A stretch of DNA of 64,000 bases from Xanthobacteraceae bacterium (GTDB lineage: Bacteria > Pseudomonadota > Alphaproteobacteria > Rhizobiales > Xanthobacteraceae), in the NCBI GenBank assembly GCA_022841625.1, contig JALHRD010000014.1:80170-144169 (forward strand), given 5' to 3'. Numbering within the stretch: the stretch's first letter is position 1; each line of letters begins with the position of its first letter. Made by a program: the position numbers and the translations under genes. The notes beneath the pieces were generated by a model. The model was not told the DNA's origin, ran no database searches, and saw only the letters and a program-made list of their open reading frames with translations. Below, piece by piece: positions 8,979 through 21,811 of this stretch.

Positions 8979-9293
8979 TCACACTACGCCCGGCAGCGCG
9001 AATGTCGGTCCGTCGAGCCGGATACGTTCGCGCAGATTGCCCGGTAGCACGCGATCGCCCGGCGCCAGTTCGACCGGCGCAATATAGGGACCGACGGCGC
9101 GGACGCCGTCCGCCTCTGCGCGCGCAAGCAATGCGGCCGCCGCCGGCGCTGCAACCACCGCTGCGGCGGCAAGGTCGGTCGTCCAATGGTCGTCGGCGGT
9201 GCGATAGACCACGGCGCCATCGCCAAGCCGATTGGCTGTGACGACCACCGAGCCATTGATCTTGCGTTTCTTTTGCTCGTGCGGTGAGGTCAT
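8979..9293 (-). CDS. DUF2849 family protein in the sulfite reduction operon
   Basis: 104 residues. The short N-terminus KKRKINGSVVVTANRLGDGAVVYRTADDHW is characteristic of DUF2849 proteins, which occur in alphaproteobacteria next to cysG and cysI. Its ATG overlaps the cysG stop as ATGA (9290-9293), so expression is coupled between siroheme synthesis and the reductase. No catalytic motif can be seen, and there is no signal peptide or membrane segment. A role in siroheme delivery or reductase assembly is inferred from position only. Confidence 0.87.
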   Translation of the reverse strand: MTSPHEQKKRKINGSVVVTANRLGDGAVVYRTADDHWTTDLAAAAVVAAPAAAALLARAEADGVRAVGPYIAPVELAPGDRVLPGNLRERIRLDGPTFALPGVV

Positions 9294-10699
9294 GCGGCCA
9301 CCTGGGCGTTCAAGAATGCAAGGGCTTCACGCCACGGCGCCGAATGCGCGACCACATTACCAACCACCAGCAATGCGGGCCCAACACCGGCCGCGGCGGC
9401 GAGTTTAGGCAGGTCATCGAGCCGCCCGACGACGGCGCGCGAATCCGGGCGGGTCCCACGGGCCAGCACCGCCGCCGGCGTCGCCGGATCACGCCCGGCG
9501 CCGACCAGACCGGCTCGGACGGCCTCAGCCGCGGCAAGTCCCATATAGACCACGACCGTTGTGTCTTTGTCGGCGAGACCCGACCAATCCAAGCCTGCCG
9601 CCTCATCGGCGCGATGTGCGGTTATGAACGACAGGCGGGTCGCGGTGTCGCGCAGCGTCAGCGGCAACTCCACCTCGGCGGCGCAACCAAGGGCCGCGGT
9701 GATTCCCGGAACAATGACGACGGAAATATCGTGCGCGCGCAAATGCGCGACCTCCTCACCGCCACGTCCAAACACAAAAGCGTCGCCGCCCTTGAGCCGA
9801 ACCACCTTGCCGCCGGTCCGTGCCGCTTCAACCAACTGGCGATTGATCGCGTCTTGGCCAATCCCGGGAAGGCCGCGACGCTTGCCGACGAACACGCGCC
9901 GCGCGTCGCGCCGAGCACGTTCGAGCACGGCGTCAGTGACAAGTTCGTCATAAAAAACCACATCGGCATCCTGCAGCACATGCAGCGCACGCAGCGTGAG
10001 GAGATCAGGATCGCCAGGGCCCGCGCCGACCAGAAACACCGTACCGGCATCACATTTTGGACTGCGTCCATCGCAGCTTTCAATACTGCGGACAAGCTCG
10101 GCCTCCGCGCGTGCGAAACGGCCCGCCAGCACCGCAGCGCCGATCGGCCCATCGATGACTTTCTGCCAGAAAGCCCGCGGTGACGACGCCGCGCTTGCAA
10201 CGCGGCGGCGATAACGGCCCATCAGCATCGCGAGATCTCCAATGCGTGCGGGAACGGCCGCCTCGATCCGCTCGCGCAACCGCCGCGCCAGCACCGGCGC
10301 ATGTCCGCTGGTGCCGATCGCCACCACCACTTCGCCCCGGTCGACGATCGCCGGAAATACAAATGTGGAAAGATCGACGCGGTCGACCACGTTGACCGGG
10401 ATGCCGGCAGCGCGCGCACGCAATGACACCGCCTCATCGCGCCCGTCGCCGGAGGCGCTGATTACTGCGACCACGCCGGCAAGACTTACGGTTGTCGGAT
10501 CGGCGAAATCGACCTCCAGCCGCCCCTGCCCGGACGACGCCTGCAAGACCTCATCAGCAACATCGGTATTGCCCGGGTACCAGCGCACGGTGGCGTGCGC
10601 GCTTAGCAACAAGCGGAGCTTGCTGATTGCGTGCGCGCGATGACCGACCAGAACAACCGGGCCGCCGGTCAAATCCAACAAAACCGGGAGAAAACGCAT
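9290..10699 (-). CDS. cysG: Siroheme synthase CysG (precorrin-2 dehydrogenase/ferrochelatase fused to uroporphyrinogen-III methyltransferase)
   Basis: 469 residues, matching the trifunctional enzyme. The C-terminal methyltransferase domain is intact: VFLVGAGPGDPDLLTLRA, RLKGGDAFVFGRGGEE and VPGITAALG. The N-terminal dehydrogenase/chelatase domain is recognisable by MRFLPVLLDLTGGPVVLVG and NVVDRVDLSTFVFPAIVDRG, but the glycine loop that normally reads GGGxxA is GHRAHA here (residues 19-24). That casts doubt on NAD binding, while DNA on both sides keeps the frame. It is the first gene of an operon with DUF2849, cysI and DUF934. About 250 AT-rich bases upstream hold the likely promoter. Confidence 0.95.
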   Translation of the reverse strand: MRFLPVLLDLTGGPVVLVGHRAHAISKLRLLLSAHATVRWYPGNTDVADEVLQASSGQGRLEVDFADPTTVSLAGVVAVISASGDGRDEAVSLRARAAGIPVNVVDRVDLSTFVFPAIVDRGEVVVAIGTSGHAPVLARRLRERIEAAVPARIGDLAMLMGRYRRRVASAASSPRAFWQKVIDGPIGAAVLAGRFARAEAELVRSIESCDGRSPKCDAGTVFLVGAGPGDPDLLTLRALHVLQDADVVFYDELVTDAVLERARRDARRVFVGKRRGLPGIGQDAINRQLVEAARTGGKVVRLKGGDAFVFGRGGEEVAHLRAHDISVVIVPGITAALGCAAEVELPLTLRDTATRLSFITAHRADEAAGLDWSGLADKDTTVVVYMGLAAAEAVRAGLVGAGRDPATPAAVLARGTRPDSRAVVGRLDDLPKLAAAAGVGPALLVVGNVVAHSAPWREALAFLNAQVAA

Positions 10700-10727
10700 G
10701 GTGAAAAATCCAAGGAAGCCACGACTG

Positions 10728-10781
10728 AGAAATAATATCTATACAAAGCCAGAATATGCGCAACATAAAGAATAATATTCT
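10728..10781 (-). promoter_or_regulatory. Two similar AT-rich dyad motifs upstream of cysG
   Basis: AGAAATAATATCT at 10728-10740 and AGAATAATATTCT at 10769-10781 are near-copies spaced 41 bases apart, about four helical turns. The second is a perfect inverted repeat with 6-base arms around one central base. They lie 29-82 bases upstream of the cysG start, in a region much more AT-rich than its surroundings. This is the layout expected for a pair of operator half-sites controlling the sulfite reduction operon, possibly for a LysR- or Rrf2-type regulator. The regulator identity is a guess. Confidence 0.45.
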
Positions 10782-10949
10782 ACCATACTGTTCTTCTTGG
10801 CACGCAGTTCTATTTCTCATGAATTTAGCGTCACGGTCATCTTGCGTGAGCGGCATTGGCGAGCCACCGCAAAAAATCCAGCACACCGACAAGTTTTCCA
10901 CCTGTCCACCGGCGCATTAGTCTTAATACCGCGCCAATCGTGACGATTG

Positions 10950-12407
10950 ATGATGCGAGCGGTACGCTCATTGCTCAAAGCGGTCTTGATGGTTCCAAAT
11001 CCGATGCTCCGACTTCGCTACGCATCCGGCCCGCTGACCGCCGTTTTGATTGCGGTTCTGCCGCCATGGCTTGCGGTGGCTGCGGCGCAGACGCCGAAGG
11101 CGCCGGCTCCGGTGCCATTTATCGATCTGCAGAACTACAATGTCGTAACGCCGCCGGCGCCAACCCCCGCCCCCGCCGGTAAGAGCGCACCCAAAATCGA
11201 TACCTTGCAGCTGCGCGACCAGGAACTGCAGGAACTCCGCAATGAACAGAAAAAGGCCCGCGAAACCGAAGCCAGTCTTCGCCGCGAACTTGACCGGATC
11301 GGTGACGACCGCCGCAAGCTCAACCGCCAACTCATCGATGTGGCGGCGCGCGTACGCACTGTCGAGCAGCAAATTGGAGACGCCGAACAACGCCTGCCAC
11401 CACTTGATGAAAAGGAACGGGCATTGCGGTCATCGCTTGAGTCCCGTCGCCATGTCATTGGCAATGTGCTCGCCGCACTCCAACGCATTGGCCGAAATCC
11501 GCCGCCTGCAATGTTGGTAACGCCGGAGGATGCGCTGCAATCGCTGCGCTCAGCGATTTTGTTCGGCGCGGTGCTGCCAGAAATGCGCCGCGATGTCGAA
11601 GCGCTTGCGACCAATCTTTCGCTGCTGACTTCCGTGCGCAAGGAAATCGAAGTCGAGCGTGGAAAGCTTGAAAAAAACCGTGCTGCACTCGCCGAGGACC
11701 ACATACAACTCACCGCGCTAACGCAGCATCGCCAGAAGCAGCAGTCCGAGGCGGAGAAAACTCTTACCACCGAGCGCCAGCGTGCGGCACAATTGGCGCG
11801 GCAGTCGGAGGATCTGCAGGCACTGATCGCCAAGCTCGAACAGGATCTCGACCGCGCGACCCGCGCCGCGCGGGCGGCCGCCCGTAGCGCCGCAGAGAAG
11901 AAGGCGCTGGATACAAGAACCACCGTGGCGGCCCTCACGGATCCGGGCCGGCTTGCTCCCGCAGTTCCCTTCACCGGAGCCAAGGGGACCCTGCCGTTAC
12001 CGGTGAATGGTGTGCGAATCCGAGAGTTTGGCGGGGCCGACGGGGCTGGAGGTCAACAAAAGGGCATTTCCATTTCCGCCCGACCGGGCGCCCAGATCAC
12101 GGCTCCATGCGATGGATGGGTTGTTTATGCCGGCCCATTCCGCGATTACGGCCAACTCTTGATCATCAATGCCGGCGACGGCTATCATGTCCTCTTAGCG
12201 GGAATGGATCGAATTTCCGTCGATCTGGGGCAGTTCGTAGTGACGGGTGAGCCCGTCGCGATGATGGGGGGGCGCATGCAGGCCCCCGCCGCCGTCGCGA
12301 GCGGTTCGGGCCAACCTATCTTATATGTGGAGTTCCGAAAGGACGGCACTCCGGTGGACTCAGGCCCATGGTGGGCGACAGGCAGCAGCGAAAAGGTTCG
12401 CGGATAA
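10950..12407 (+). CDS. EnvC-like murein hydrolase activator (degenerate LytM/M23 domain protein)
   Basis: About 485 residues. A signal peptide (LTAVLIAVLPPWLAVAAA-QT) sends it to the periplasm. A long coiled coil follows (residues about 85-320, rich in Q, R and E). The C-terminal LytM fold begins near LPLPVNGVRIREFGG. The zinc ligands of active M23 peptidases are missing: the first histidine site reads KGISI, the HxH site reads HVLLAG, and LYVEFRKDG replaces LHFEIRKxG. It therefore probably activates amidases rather than cutting peptidoglycan. The start is uncertain: TTG 10947, ATG 10950, 10989 and 11004 are in frame, and the later two give a more normal signal peptide. The stop overlaps the ctpA start (TAATG). 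Confidence 0.87.
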   Translation: MMRAVRSLLKAVLMVPNPMLRLRYASGPLTAVLIAVLPPWLAVAAAQTPKAPAPVPFIDLQNYNVVTPPAPTPAPAGKSAPKIDTLQLRDQELQELRNEQKKARETEASLRRELDRIGDDRRKLNRQLIDVAARVRTVEQQIGDAEQRLPPLDEKERALRSSLESRRHVIGNVLAALQRIGRNPPPAMLVTPEDALQSLRSAILFGAVLPEMRRDVEALATNLSLLTSVRKEIEVERGKLEKNRAALAEDHIQLTALTQHRQKQQSEAEKTLTTERQRAAQLARQSEDLQALIAKLEQDLDRATRAARAAARSAAEKKALDTRTTVAALTDPGRLAPAVPFTGAKGTLPLPVNGVRIREFGGADGAGGQQKGISISARPGAQITAPCDGWVVYAGPFRDYGQLLIINAGDGYHVLLAGMDRISVDLGQFVVTGEPVAMMGGRMQAPAAVASGSGQPILYVEFRKDGTPVDSGPWWATGSSEKVRG

Positions 12408-13732
12408 TGCGCAAGACTTCACTCATTCTTCTCGGTGCGGCAGCCGGCGCGGCCTTGACGCTAGTCGGTATGCAACCACGCATTGTGTTCAACGGGTCGG
12501 CCGCACGCGCGGCGGCCGCCGATACCTATCGGCAGCTCAGCCTGTTCGGCGACGTCTTCGAGCGGGTTCGCTCCGATTATGTGGAGAAGCCGGACGACGC
12601 CAAGCTAATCGAATCGGCGATCAACGGAATGCTGGCCGGCCTCGATCCGCATTCGAGCTACATGGACCCCAAAAGTTTCCGCGACATGCAGGTGCAAACC
12701 CGCGGCGAATTCGGCGGACTCGGCATCGAGGTCACGATGGAGGAAGGGCTGATCAAAGTGGTTGCGCCAATCGACGACACTCCGGCGCAAAAGGCCGGCG
12801 TCATGGCCAACGATATCATCACGCATCTCGACAACGAACCGGTGCAGGGCCTGACCTTGAACCAAGCGGTCGAGAAGATGCGCGGCCCGGTCAACACGCG
12901 CATTCAATTGCGTATTTCGCGCAAGGGTGCCGAAAAGCCGCTTGAGGTTTCGATCACCCGCGACATCATCCGTGTGCGTTCGGTTCGCGCCGAACTCATC
13001 GGCGACGATGTTGGTCTTATCCGAATTTCACAATTCAACGAACAAACCACAGAAGGCTTGCGACGGACGATCAACGAATTGATCAATAAGTCCGGTGACA
13101 AGTTCAAGGGTATCGTCCTCGACCTGCGCAATAATCCGGGCGGATTGCTTGATCAAGCAATCTCCGTGGCGGACGCCTTCATGGAGAAGGGCGAGATCGT
13201 CTCGACCCGCGGGCGCAACGCCGACGAGACCCAGCGCTTCAATGCGCGCGCGGGCGACCTCAGCAAGAACAAGCCAATCATTATTCTGATCAATGGCGGC
13301 TCGGCGTCGGCGTCGGAAATCGTTGCCGGCGCGTTGCAGGATCACAAGCGCGCCACCATCATTGGCACTCGTTCGTTTGGCAAGGGTTCGGTGCAGACCA
13401 TCATCCCACTGGGGCAGGGCAACGGTGCATTGCGGCTGACCACGGCGCGCTATTACACGCCGTCCGGGCGCTCGATCCAGGCGCGCGGCATCACGCCCGA
13501 CATTGAGATTCTTCAGGACGCGCCCGATGACATCAAAGCACGGGACACCGGGCGCGGCGAAGCATCGTTGCGCGGACACCTCAAGGGTGATGGCAAAGAG
13601 GAAACCGGTTCGCAGTCTTTCGTGCCGCAGGAACGGGAGAAAGATAAAGCGCTGCAGCTCGCGCTTGAGTTGATGCGCGGCACCCAGAAGAACTCGGCCT
13701 ATCCGCCAAACCCTCGTACGACACCGAACTAA
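12407..13732 (+). CDS. ctpA: C-terminal processing peptidase, S41 family
   Basis: 441 residues. It has an N-terminal hydrophobic segment (TSLILLGAAAGAALTLVGM), so it is exported or membrane-anchored in the periplasm. The order is an N-terminal helical region, a PDZ domain (about 85-170, FGGLGIEV) and the S41 protease core. The catalytic dyad is Ser301 in GGSASASE and Lys326 in FGKGSVQ, with the usual spacing of 25 residues. Its ATG shares one base with the envC stop, indicating tight coupling. Periplasmic Ctp proteases trim or degrade envelope proteins, including peptidoglycan hydrolases and their regulators, which fits the EnvC neighbour. Confidence 0.94.
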   Translation: MRKTSLILLGAAAGAALTLVGMQPRIVFNGSAARAAAADTYRQLSLFGDVFERVRSDYVEKPDDAKLIESAINGMLAGLDPHSSYMDPKSFRDMQVQTRGEFGGLGIEVTMEEGLIKVVAPIDDTPAQKAGVMANDIITHLDNEPVQGLTLNQAVEKMRGPVNTRIQLRISRKGAEKPLEVSITRDIIRVRSVRAELIGDDVGLIRISQFNEQTTEGLRRTINELINKSGDKFKGIVLDLRNNPGGLLDQAISVADAFMEKGEIVSTRGRNADETQRFNARAGDLSKNKPIIILINGGSASASEIVAGALQDHKRATIIGTRSFGKGSVQTIIPLGQGNGALRLTTARYYTPSGRSIQARGITPDIEILQDAPDDIKARDTGRGEASLRGHLKGDGKEETGSQSFVPQEREKDKALQLALELMRGTQKNSAYPPNPRTTPN

Positions 13733-13759
13733 ACTACCAGAAACCGCGTGAAGCCTCTC

Positions 13760-13781
13760 GGGGCGGCCGCAAGGCCGCCCC
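13760..13781 (+). terminator. Strong GC hairpin after ctpA
   Basis: A perfect 9-bp stem (GGGGCGGCC / GGCCGCCCC) with a GCAA tetraloop lies 28 bases after the ctpA stop. Only a weak T-rich stretch follows (CATTCGTTT), so it may be an imperfect intrinsic terminator or a 3'-end stabiliser for the envC-ctpA message. Confidence 0.6.
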
Positions 13782-13883
13782 GCATTCGTTTCGGAGTGCG
13801 GCCGGGTAAACGAACGGTTAACAACTTTTAGTGCAGGTCTTGGGGCAACGATATCGACCCGCTGATTCGCGAGGTTTCTGCCC

Positions 13884-15068
13884 GTGACGACAGATGACCT
13901 GAGCAGCCCGCTTGGACAAGGTAAGGCACACGCAAGACGCACAGGGCCGGCAATTCCCTGGGCGCCTCTGACCGCTGCATTCCTCGCACTACCTGTCATC
14001 CTGTTTGCTGGTTGGGCAATGTTGAACCAGGACCCCTTCGGCGGCGAGCCAACAGCGATCGCGCCAGCGAAGGTCTCGGTCGAAACGGCCGCAGTACAGA
14101 CCGAACCCGCGCCGGGGACTACGCGGCGAGGCGATGCGCCGGACATGCCATCAGCCGCTCCACCAGCGGACGGAAGTTCCAAAACCGTGACTATCATCGA
14201 CGGCACCAATGGCAAGCGCCGTGACGTGCTGGTCCCGGCAACGCCGGAGAGCCCGCCGACAACGACGGATAATCGTTTGATCGAGCCATCGCGCCATGGC
14301 CCGCTGCCAAAAGTCGCCAAGGATGGTACGCGGCCGGTGGAAGCTTATGCGCGACCGGCTCGAGCGCCCGCCGAGGGCAAAGCCGGCGGACCGCGCGTCG
14401 CGCTGGTCGTTGGCGGCCTCGGCATTAGCGCCAACGGCACTGCCGAGGCGTTACGCAAGCTGCCGGGCCAGGTCAGCCTGGCCTTTGCGCCCTATAGCAG
14501 CGACCTCAGCCAACAGGTTGCGCGCGCACGCGCGAATGGCCACGAAGTATTGCTGCAAATTCCGATGGAGCCCGTTGACTACCCCGACAACGACCCCGGA
14601 CCACATACATTGCTCACATCGCTTGAGGCCGGGCCGAATCTCGAACGGCTGCACTGGCTGATGAGCCGCATGCAAGGCTATGTCGGGGTCGTCAACTTCA
14701 TGGGCGGACGCTTCAGCGCGTCGGAGCATGCCATGGCACCGCTGCTGCGTGAGATCGCGGCGCGTGGACTGCTCTATATGGACGATGGATCCTCGGCGCG
14801 CAGCCTGGCAAGCCAGCTCGCCACCGTCGCTAGCGCCCCCTTCGCCAAAGCCGATCTCATCGTGGATCAGGTTCCGACACCGACTGAAGTCGACCGCATG
14901 CTCGGTCGGCTTGAGACCCTTGCACGGGCCCGCGGCACCGCGGTGGGATTCGCAAGTCCGCTGCCGGTATCGATCGATCGAATCGCGCGCTGGATCAAAG
15001 CCGCAGAAAGCCGCGGTATCCAATTGGTCCCGATCACAGCGGTCGCGGCACGTACCAATTCAAGCTGA
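13884..15068 (+). CDS. Divergent polysaccharide deacetylase family protein (YibQ-like, DUF610)
   Basis: 394 residues from GTG 13884. One transmembrane segment ([23 protein letters not shown], about 31-53) anchors a periplasmic part. A proline/alanine-rich linker of about 120 residues comes next, then the conserved domain from about residue 170: [46 protein letters not shown] and LLYMDDGSS. This is the divergent NodB-fold family found beside EnvC and CtpA in many proteobacteria. The deacetylase activity is inferred from fold only. Position suggests a role in the same envelope pathway as envC and ctpA. Confidence 0.9.
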   Translation: MTTDDLSSPLGQGKAHARRTGPAIPWAPLTAAFLALPVILFAGWAMLNQDPFGGEPTAIAPAKVSVETAAVQTEPAPGTTRRGDAPDMPSAAPPADGSSKTVTIIDGTNGKRRDVLVPATPESPPTTTDNRLIEPSRHGPLPKVAKDGTRPVEAYARPARAPAEGKAGGPRVALVVGGLGISANGTAEALRKLPGQVSLAFAPYSSDLSQQVARARANGHEVLLQIPMEPVDYPDNDPGPHTLLTSLEAGPNLERLHWLMSRMQGYVGVVNFMGGRFSASEHAMAPLLREIAARGLLYMDDGSSARSLASQLATVASAPFAKADLIVDQVPTPTEVDRMLGRLETLARARGTAVGFASPLPVSIDRIARWIKAAESRGIQLVPITAVAARTNSS

Positions 15069-15157
15069 ACAGATCATTGACGGCGGCAAACAGCGTCGTC
15101 TTTTTCTCTGTTTTTCGCTACAAACTGCTTGGCTTTCGCCCATCCTGCATCTGGTCC

Positions 15158-15658
15158 ATGAATTACGAATCCCTCCCCTATCGGGTCTGCGTCGGCATTA
15201 TGGTGATCAGCCGCGAGGGCCGCGTATTCATCGGCAAGCGGCGCGGCGGGCGCGAACATGTTGACGCCACGCATTCCTGGCAGATGCCACAAGGCGGCGT
15301 CGACAAGGGCGAGGATCCCTATAAGGCAGCGCTGCGGGAGCTTAAGGAAGAGACTGGCATCCGCTCGGTCGAGAAGCTCGCGGAAGTGCCGGATTGGTTG
15401 AGCTATGACATCCCGCGCGAGATCGTCGGGCAGACCTGGAAGGGAAAGTATCGCGGGCAAACCCAAAAATGGTACGCGCTGCGATTTACCGGCAAAGATT
15501 CGGAAATCGACATTGCCAACCCCCCCGGCGGCCACAAGCCGGAATTCGTGGACTGGCGCTGGGAAGCGATGCACAAACTGCCGGCGCTAATCATTCCGTT
15601 CAAACGACCGATCTACGAGCGGGTCGTGCAGGAATTCGCCCGCTTCGCAGAGCTGTAG
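15158..15658 (+). CDS. rppH: RNA pyrophosphohydrolase (Nudix)
   Basis: 166 residues. RppH removes pyrophosphate from the 5' end of mRNA and so starts RNase E-dependent decay; related rhizobial enzymes also cleave dinucleoside polyphosphates. The Nudix box is complete: [20 protein letters not shown] and the following TG (residues 46-67), preceded by SWQMPQ. The start at ATG 15158 (MNYESLPYR) gives the typical N-terminus; the 27 residues upstream are not conserved in appearance. The stop is 3 bases from the convergent atpC stop. Confidence 0.94.
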   Translation: MNYESLPYRVCVGIMVISREGRVFIGKRRGGREHVDATHSWQMPQGGVDKGEDPYKAALRELKEETGIRSVEKLAEVPDWLSYDIPREIVGQTWKGKYRGQTQKWYALRFTGKDSEIDIANPPGGHKPEFVDWRWEAMHKLPALIIPFKRPIYERVVQEFARFAEL

Positions 15659-15661
15659 CCG

Positions 15662-16060
15662 TCAGCCCTCGAGCATCGCCTGCAATTGCCGCAACTGACT
15701 GGCGCGTAGCGCCAGCTTGTCGCGCTGCGGCCCCTCCGACGCCGCCGCTGCGGCTTCATCGGCTTCCTTCACATATCCCGCAAACGTCTCGCGGTTGACG
15801 TCCTCAACCGGCATGGCAAGGTCCGCCAAAATCGTCAGCCCGGCATCGCCAACCTCCGCAAAGCCGCCGCTGACGGCAACGCGCAGCGCGCCGCTATCGC
15901 GATGCATCACCAGAATGCCGGGTCGGAGCGTCGTGACGAACGACGCATGGCCGGCAAGAACGCCGAAATCGCCCTCCGCGCCTGGTACATCGACTTGATT
16001 GACCGCGCCGGCGAACAGCAGCTTTTCCGGCGAGACGAGATTGAATTGGAATGTGGCCAT
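15662..16060 (-). CDS. atpC: F1Fo ATP synthase epsilon subunit
   Basis: 132 residues. It is part of the F1 central stalk and restrains ATP hydrolysis. The beta-sandwich domain is clear: TFQFNLVSPEKLLFAGAVNQVDVPGAEGDFGVLAGHASFVTTLRPG. The C-terminal helical hairpin is short, as is common in alphaproteobacteria. It is the last gene of the atpHAGDC operon, 21 bases after atpD. The operon meets rppH tail to tail with only 3 bases between stops, so there is no room for a separate terminator. Confidence 0.95.
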   Translation of the reverse strand: MATFQFNLVSPEKLLFAGAVNQVDVPGAEGDFGVLAGHASFVTTLRPGILVMHRDSGALRVAVSGGFAEVGDAGLTILADLAMPVEDVNRETFAGYVKEADEAAAAASEGPQRDKLALRASQLRQLQAMLEG

Positions 16061-16081
16061 GGGGATTCAGTCTTCGCTCGC

Positions 16082-18410
<2,329 letters not shown>

Positions 18411-18428
18411 GACCGAACTATGATCCCG

Positions 18429-20536
<2,108 letters not shown>

Positions 20537-20989
20537 AATTCCGCAGGCTCAACGCGCCCATCAATCAGCAGCGCAAGCCCTTGAAATTAAAGTGGGACCT
20601 CGAATTTCCGGAACGGGGTCGCAGAGATTTCCGAACCCCTCGAAATTCGCGCGTTCTGCTAACACACGCGGAACGGCGGTGCAACATCGCAGCATTCTTT
20701 GGCATTCTGCAAATCGTTGGCATTTCTCAAGTCGATGCGATTGCGGTGCGGTGTGCGCCAATTCGGCAGATTGACCGCGACACGGCTCGGCAGCAAGCTG
20801 GCCAGTGCCGCTGATTTGAAGTTCCTAGCTTGCTTCGGCCAGCTGCCGTTAGGAGCGTCAAACCGAAAAGCAACACTAGAATCATAGCGTTATGCGTGTC
20901 CTTGGCTTCCAAAATTGGTGTCAGCGGTTGCCCGCGATGGATCACGAATTTCGGCGGCGGGGCACTAAACTCAATCAAGTGGGGATGTC
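20537..20989. other. Divergent intergenic region, atpH to collagen-like lipoprotein gene
   Basis: 453 bases with no supportable gene. It should hold the atp operon promoter (leftward) and the lipoprotein promoter (rightward). The clearest structure is an imperfect inverted repeat at 20601-20649 with outer arms CGAATTTC / GAAATTCG and inner GGGGT / ACCCC, about 65-113 bases upstream of atpH, so it may be in the atp leader or an operator. Two short direct repeats of TTGGCATT lie near 20698-20727. Confidence 0.5.
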
Positions 20990-21415
20990 ATGCGTTTAGT
21001 CACCTCAATGATCGCGGTTTCTGCCCTGCTGCTGCTAACCGGATGCGAGGGGCGGCAGGGTCCAGCTGGACCGCAAGGTGAAGCAGGACCGCAAGGCGTA
21101 CAGGGCCCAGCAGGGCCACCCGGCCCTCAAGGTGCGCGTGGCGAAGCGGGCGCACCGGGACTGCCGGGACCGCCCGGCGCGGCCGGCAAGCCTGGGCCGC
21201 AGGGCGATCGGGGACCACAGGGCGAGCGCGGAGCACCCGGACCGGCTGGCGGTGTGGACGGATTCCGTCGTGTTGAGGCGACTGGCCGGCTGGAGTGCAA
21301 CAAGGATGAGGTTCCAGTCCTGGCAATCTGCCGCGATACCGGCCTGGTAGCCCCCAACCAAGACGGCGGAGCGGCCTGCACCGGCGGTATTGTCGGCTTG
21401 TGCATGCGGCGTTGA
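20990..21415 (+). CDS. Small lipoprotein with collagen-like Gly-X-Y repeats
   Basis: 141 residues. The N-terminus [19 protein letters not shown] is a lipoprotein signal with lipobox LTGC and Cys19 as the lipid site; the next residue is Glu, which suggests outer-membrane sorting. Starting two residues after the cysteine there are 22 uninterrupted Gly-X-Y triplets (about residues 21-86), many of them GPQ, GPA, GAP or GPP. A C-terminal domain of about 50 residues follows with three cysteines (in LECNKD, AICRD, AACTG) and one more at the end (GLCMRR). The repeat should form a short trimeric collagen-like stalk. Function is unknown; similar proteins are known in other bacteria as surface stalks. 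Confidence 0.85.
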   Translation: MRLVTSMIAVSALLLLTGCEGRQGPAGPQGEAGPQGVQGPAGPPGPQGARGEAGAPGLPGPPGAAGKPGPQGDRGPQGERGAPGPAGGVDGFRRVEATGRLECNKDEVPVLAICRDTGLVAPNQDGGAACTGGIVGLCMRR

Positions 21416-21807
21416 TCCATCCGCAACGTCCGCGCTGGATCGATCCGCAGCTGCTAGGTCGCGATTAGGCCGACCAGCCGACGGCGGTAGCTTCGGCCGT
21501 CGTCGCCGCAAGGACACGATCGTGCCACCATGCGATAGTCGGCGTGACGCAGCTCGATTCTCGCCGGTCGCATGAACGCTCCCTCACCGTCACCACTGCC
21601 GGCCGCACGGTCGGCATTCTCCGACCTTTGCGCGCCGGCACTCAGCACAATCGTGCGCCGGAAGTTCGACCGCGCAGGATCGCGGGTCTATTTTTCTGGC
21701 ACCGAGCTTTGGGTCCAGAAGCTCTTGGAATCGGCGGAGTTCGACGGTTCCGACATCCGCCAAGCAGCCTCGGTCGCTGCCGCGCCTGCACAGATCAAGC
21801 CCCGATC
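21416..21807. other. Gap between lipoprotein and MFS transporter genes
   Basis: 392 bases. A possible 79-codon frame is listed separately. No terminator hairpin with a T-run and no tRNA-like structure is seen. The rest is unassigned sequence that probably contains the promoter of the transporter pair. Confidence 0.4.
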
Positions 21808-21811
21808 ATGA
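21572..21811 (+). CDS. Doubtful 79-residue hypothetical protein overlapping the MFS start
   Basis: The frame starts at ATG 21572 (MNAPSPSPLPAARSAFSDL) and stops at TGA 21809-21811, overlapping the MFS ATG as ATGA. That geometry is what a real, translationally coupled upstream gene would show. The sequence has no recognisable domain, signal peptide or membrane segment, and overlapping frames of similar length exist here, so it may be chance. Confidence 0.25.
   Translation: MNAPSPSPLPAARSAFSDLCAPALSTIVRRKFDRAGSRVYFSGTELWVQKLLESAEFDGSDIRQAASVAAAPAQIKPRS

Noticed and set aside
13760..13781. REP-like mobile palindrome after ctpA
   Set aside because: Single copy in this window and placed right after a stop codon, so a terminator is more likely.
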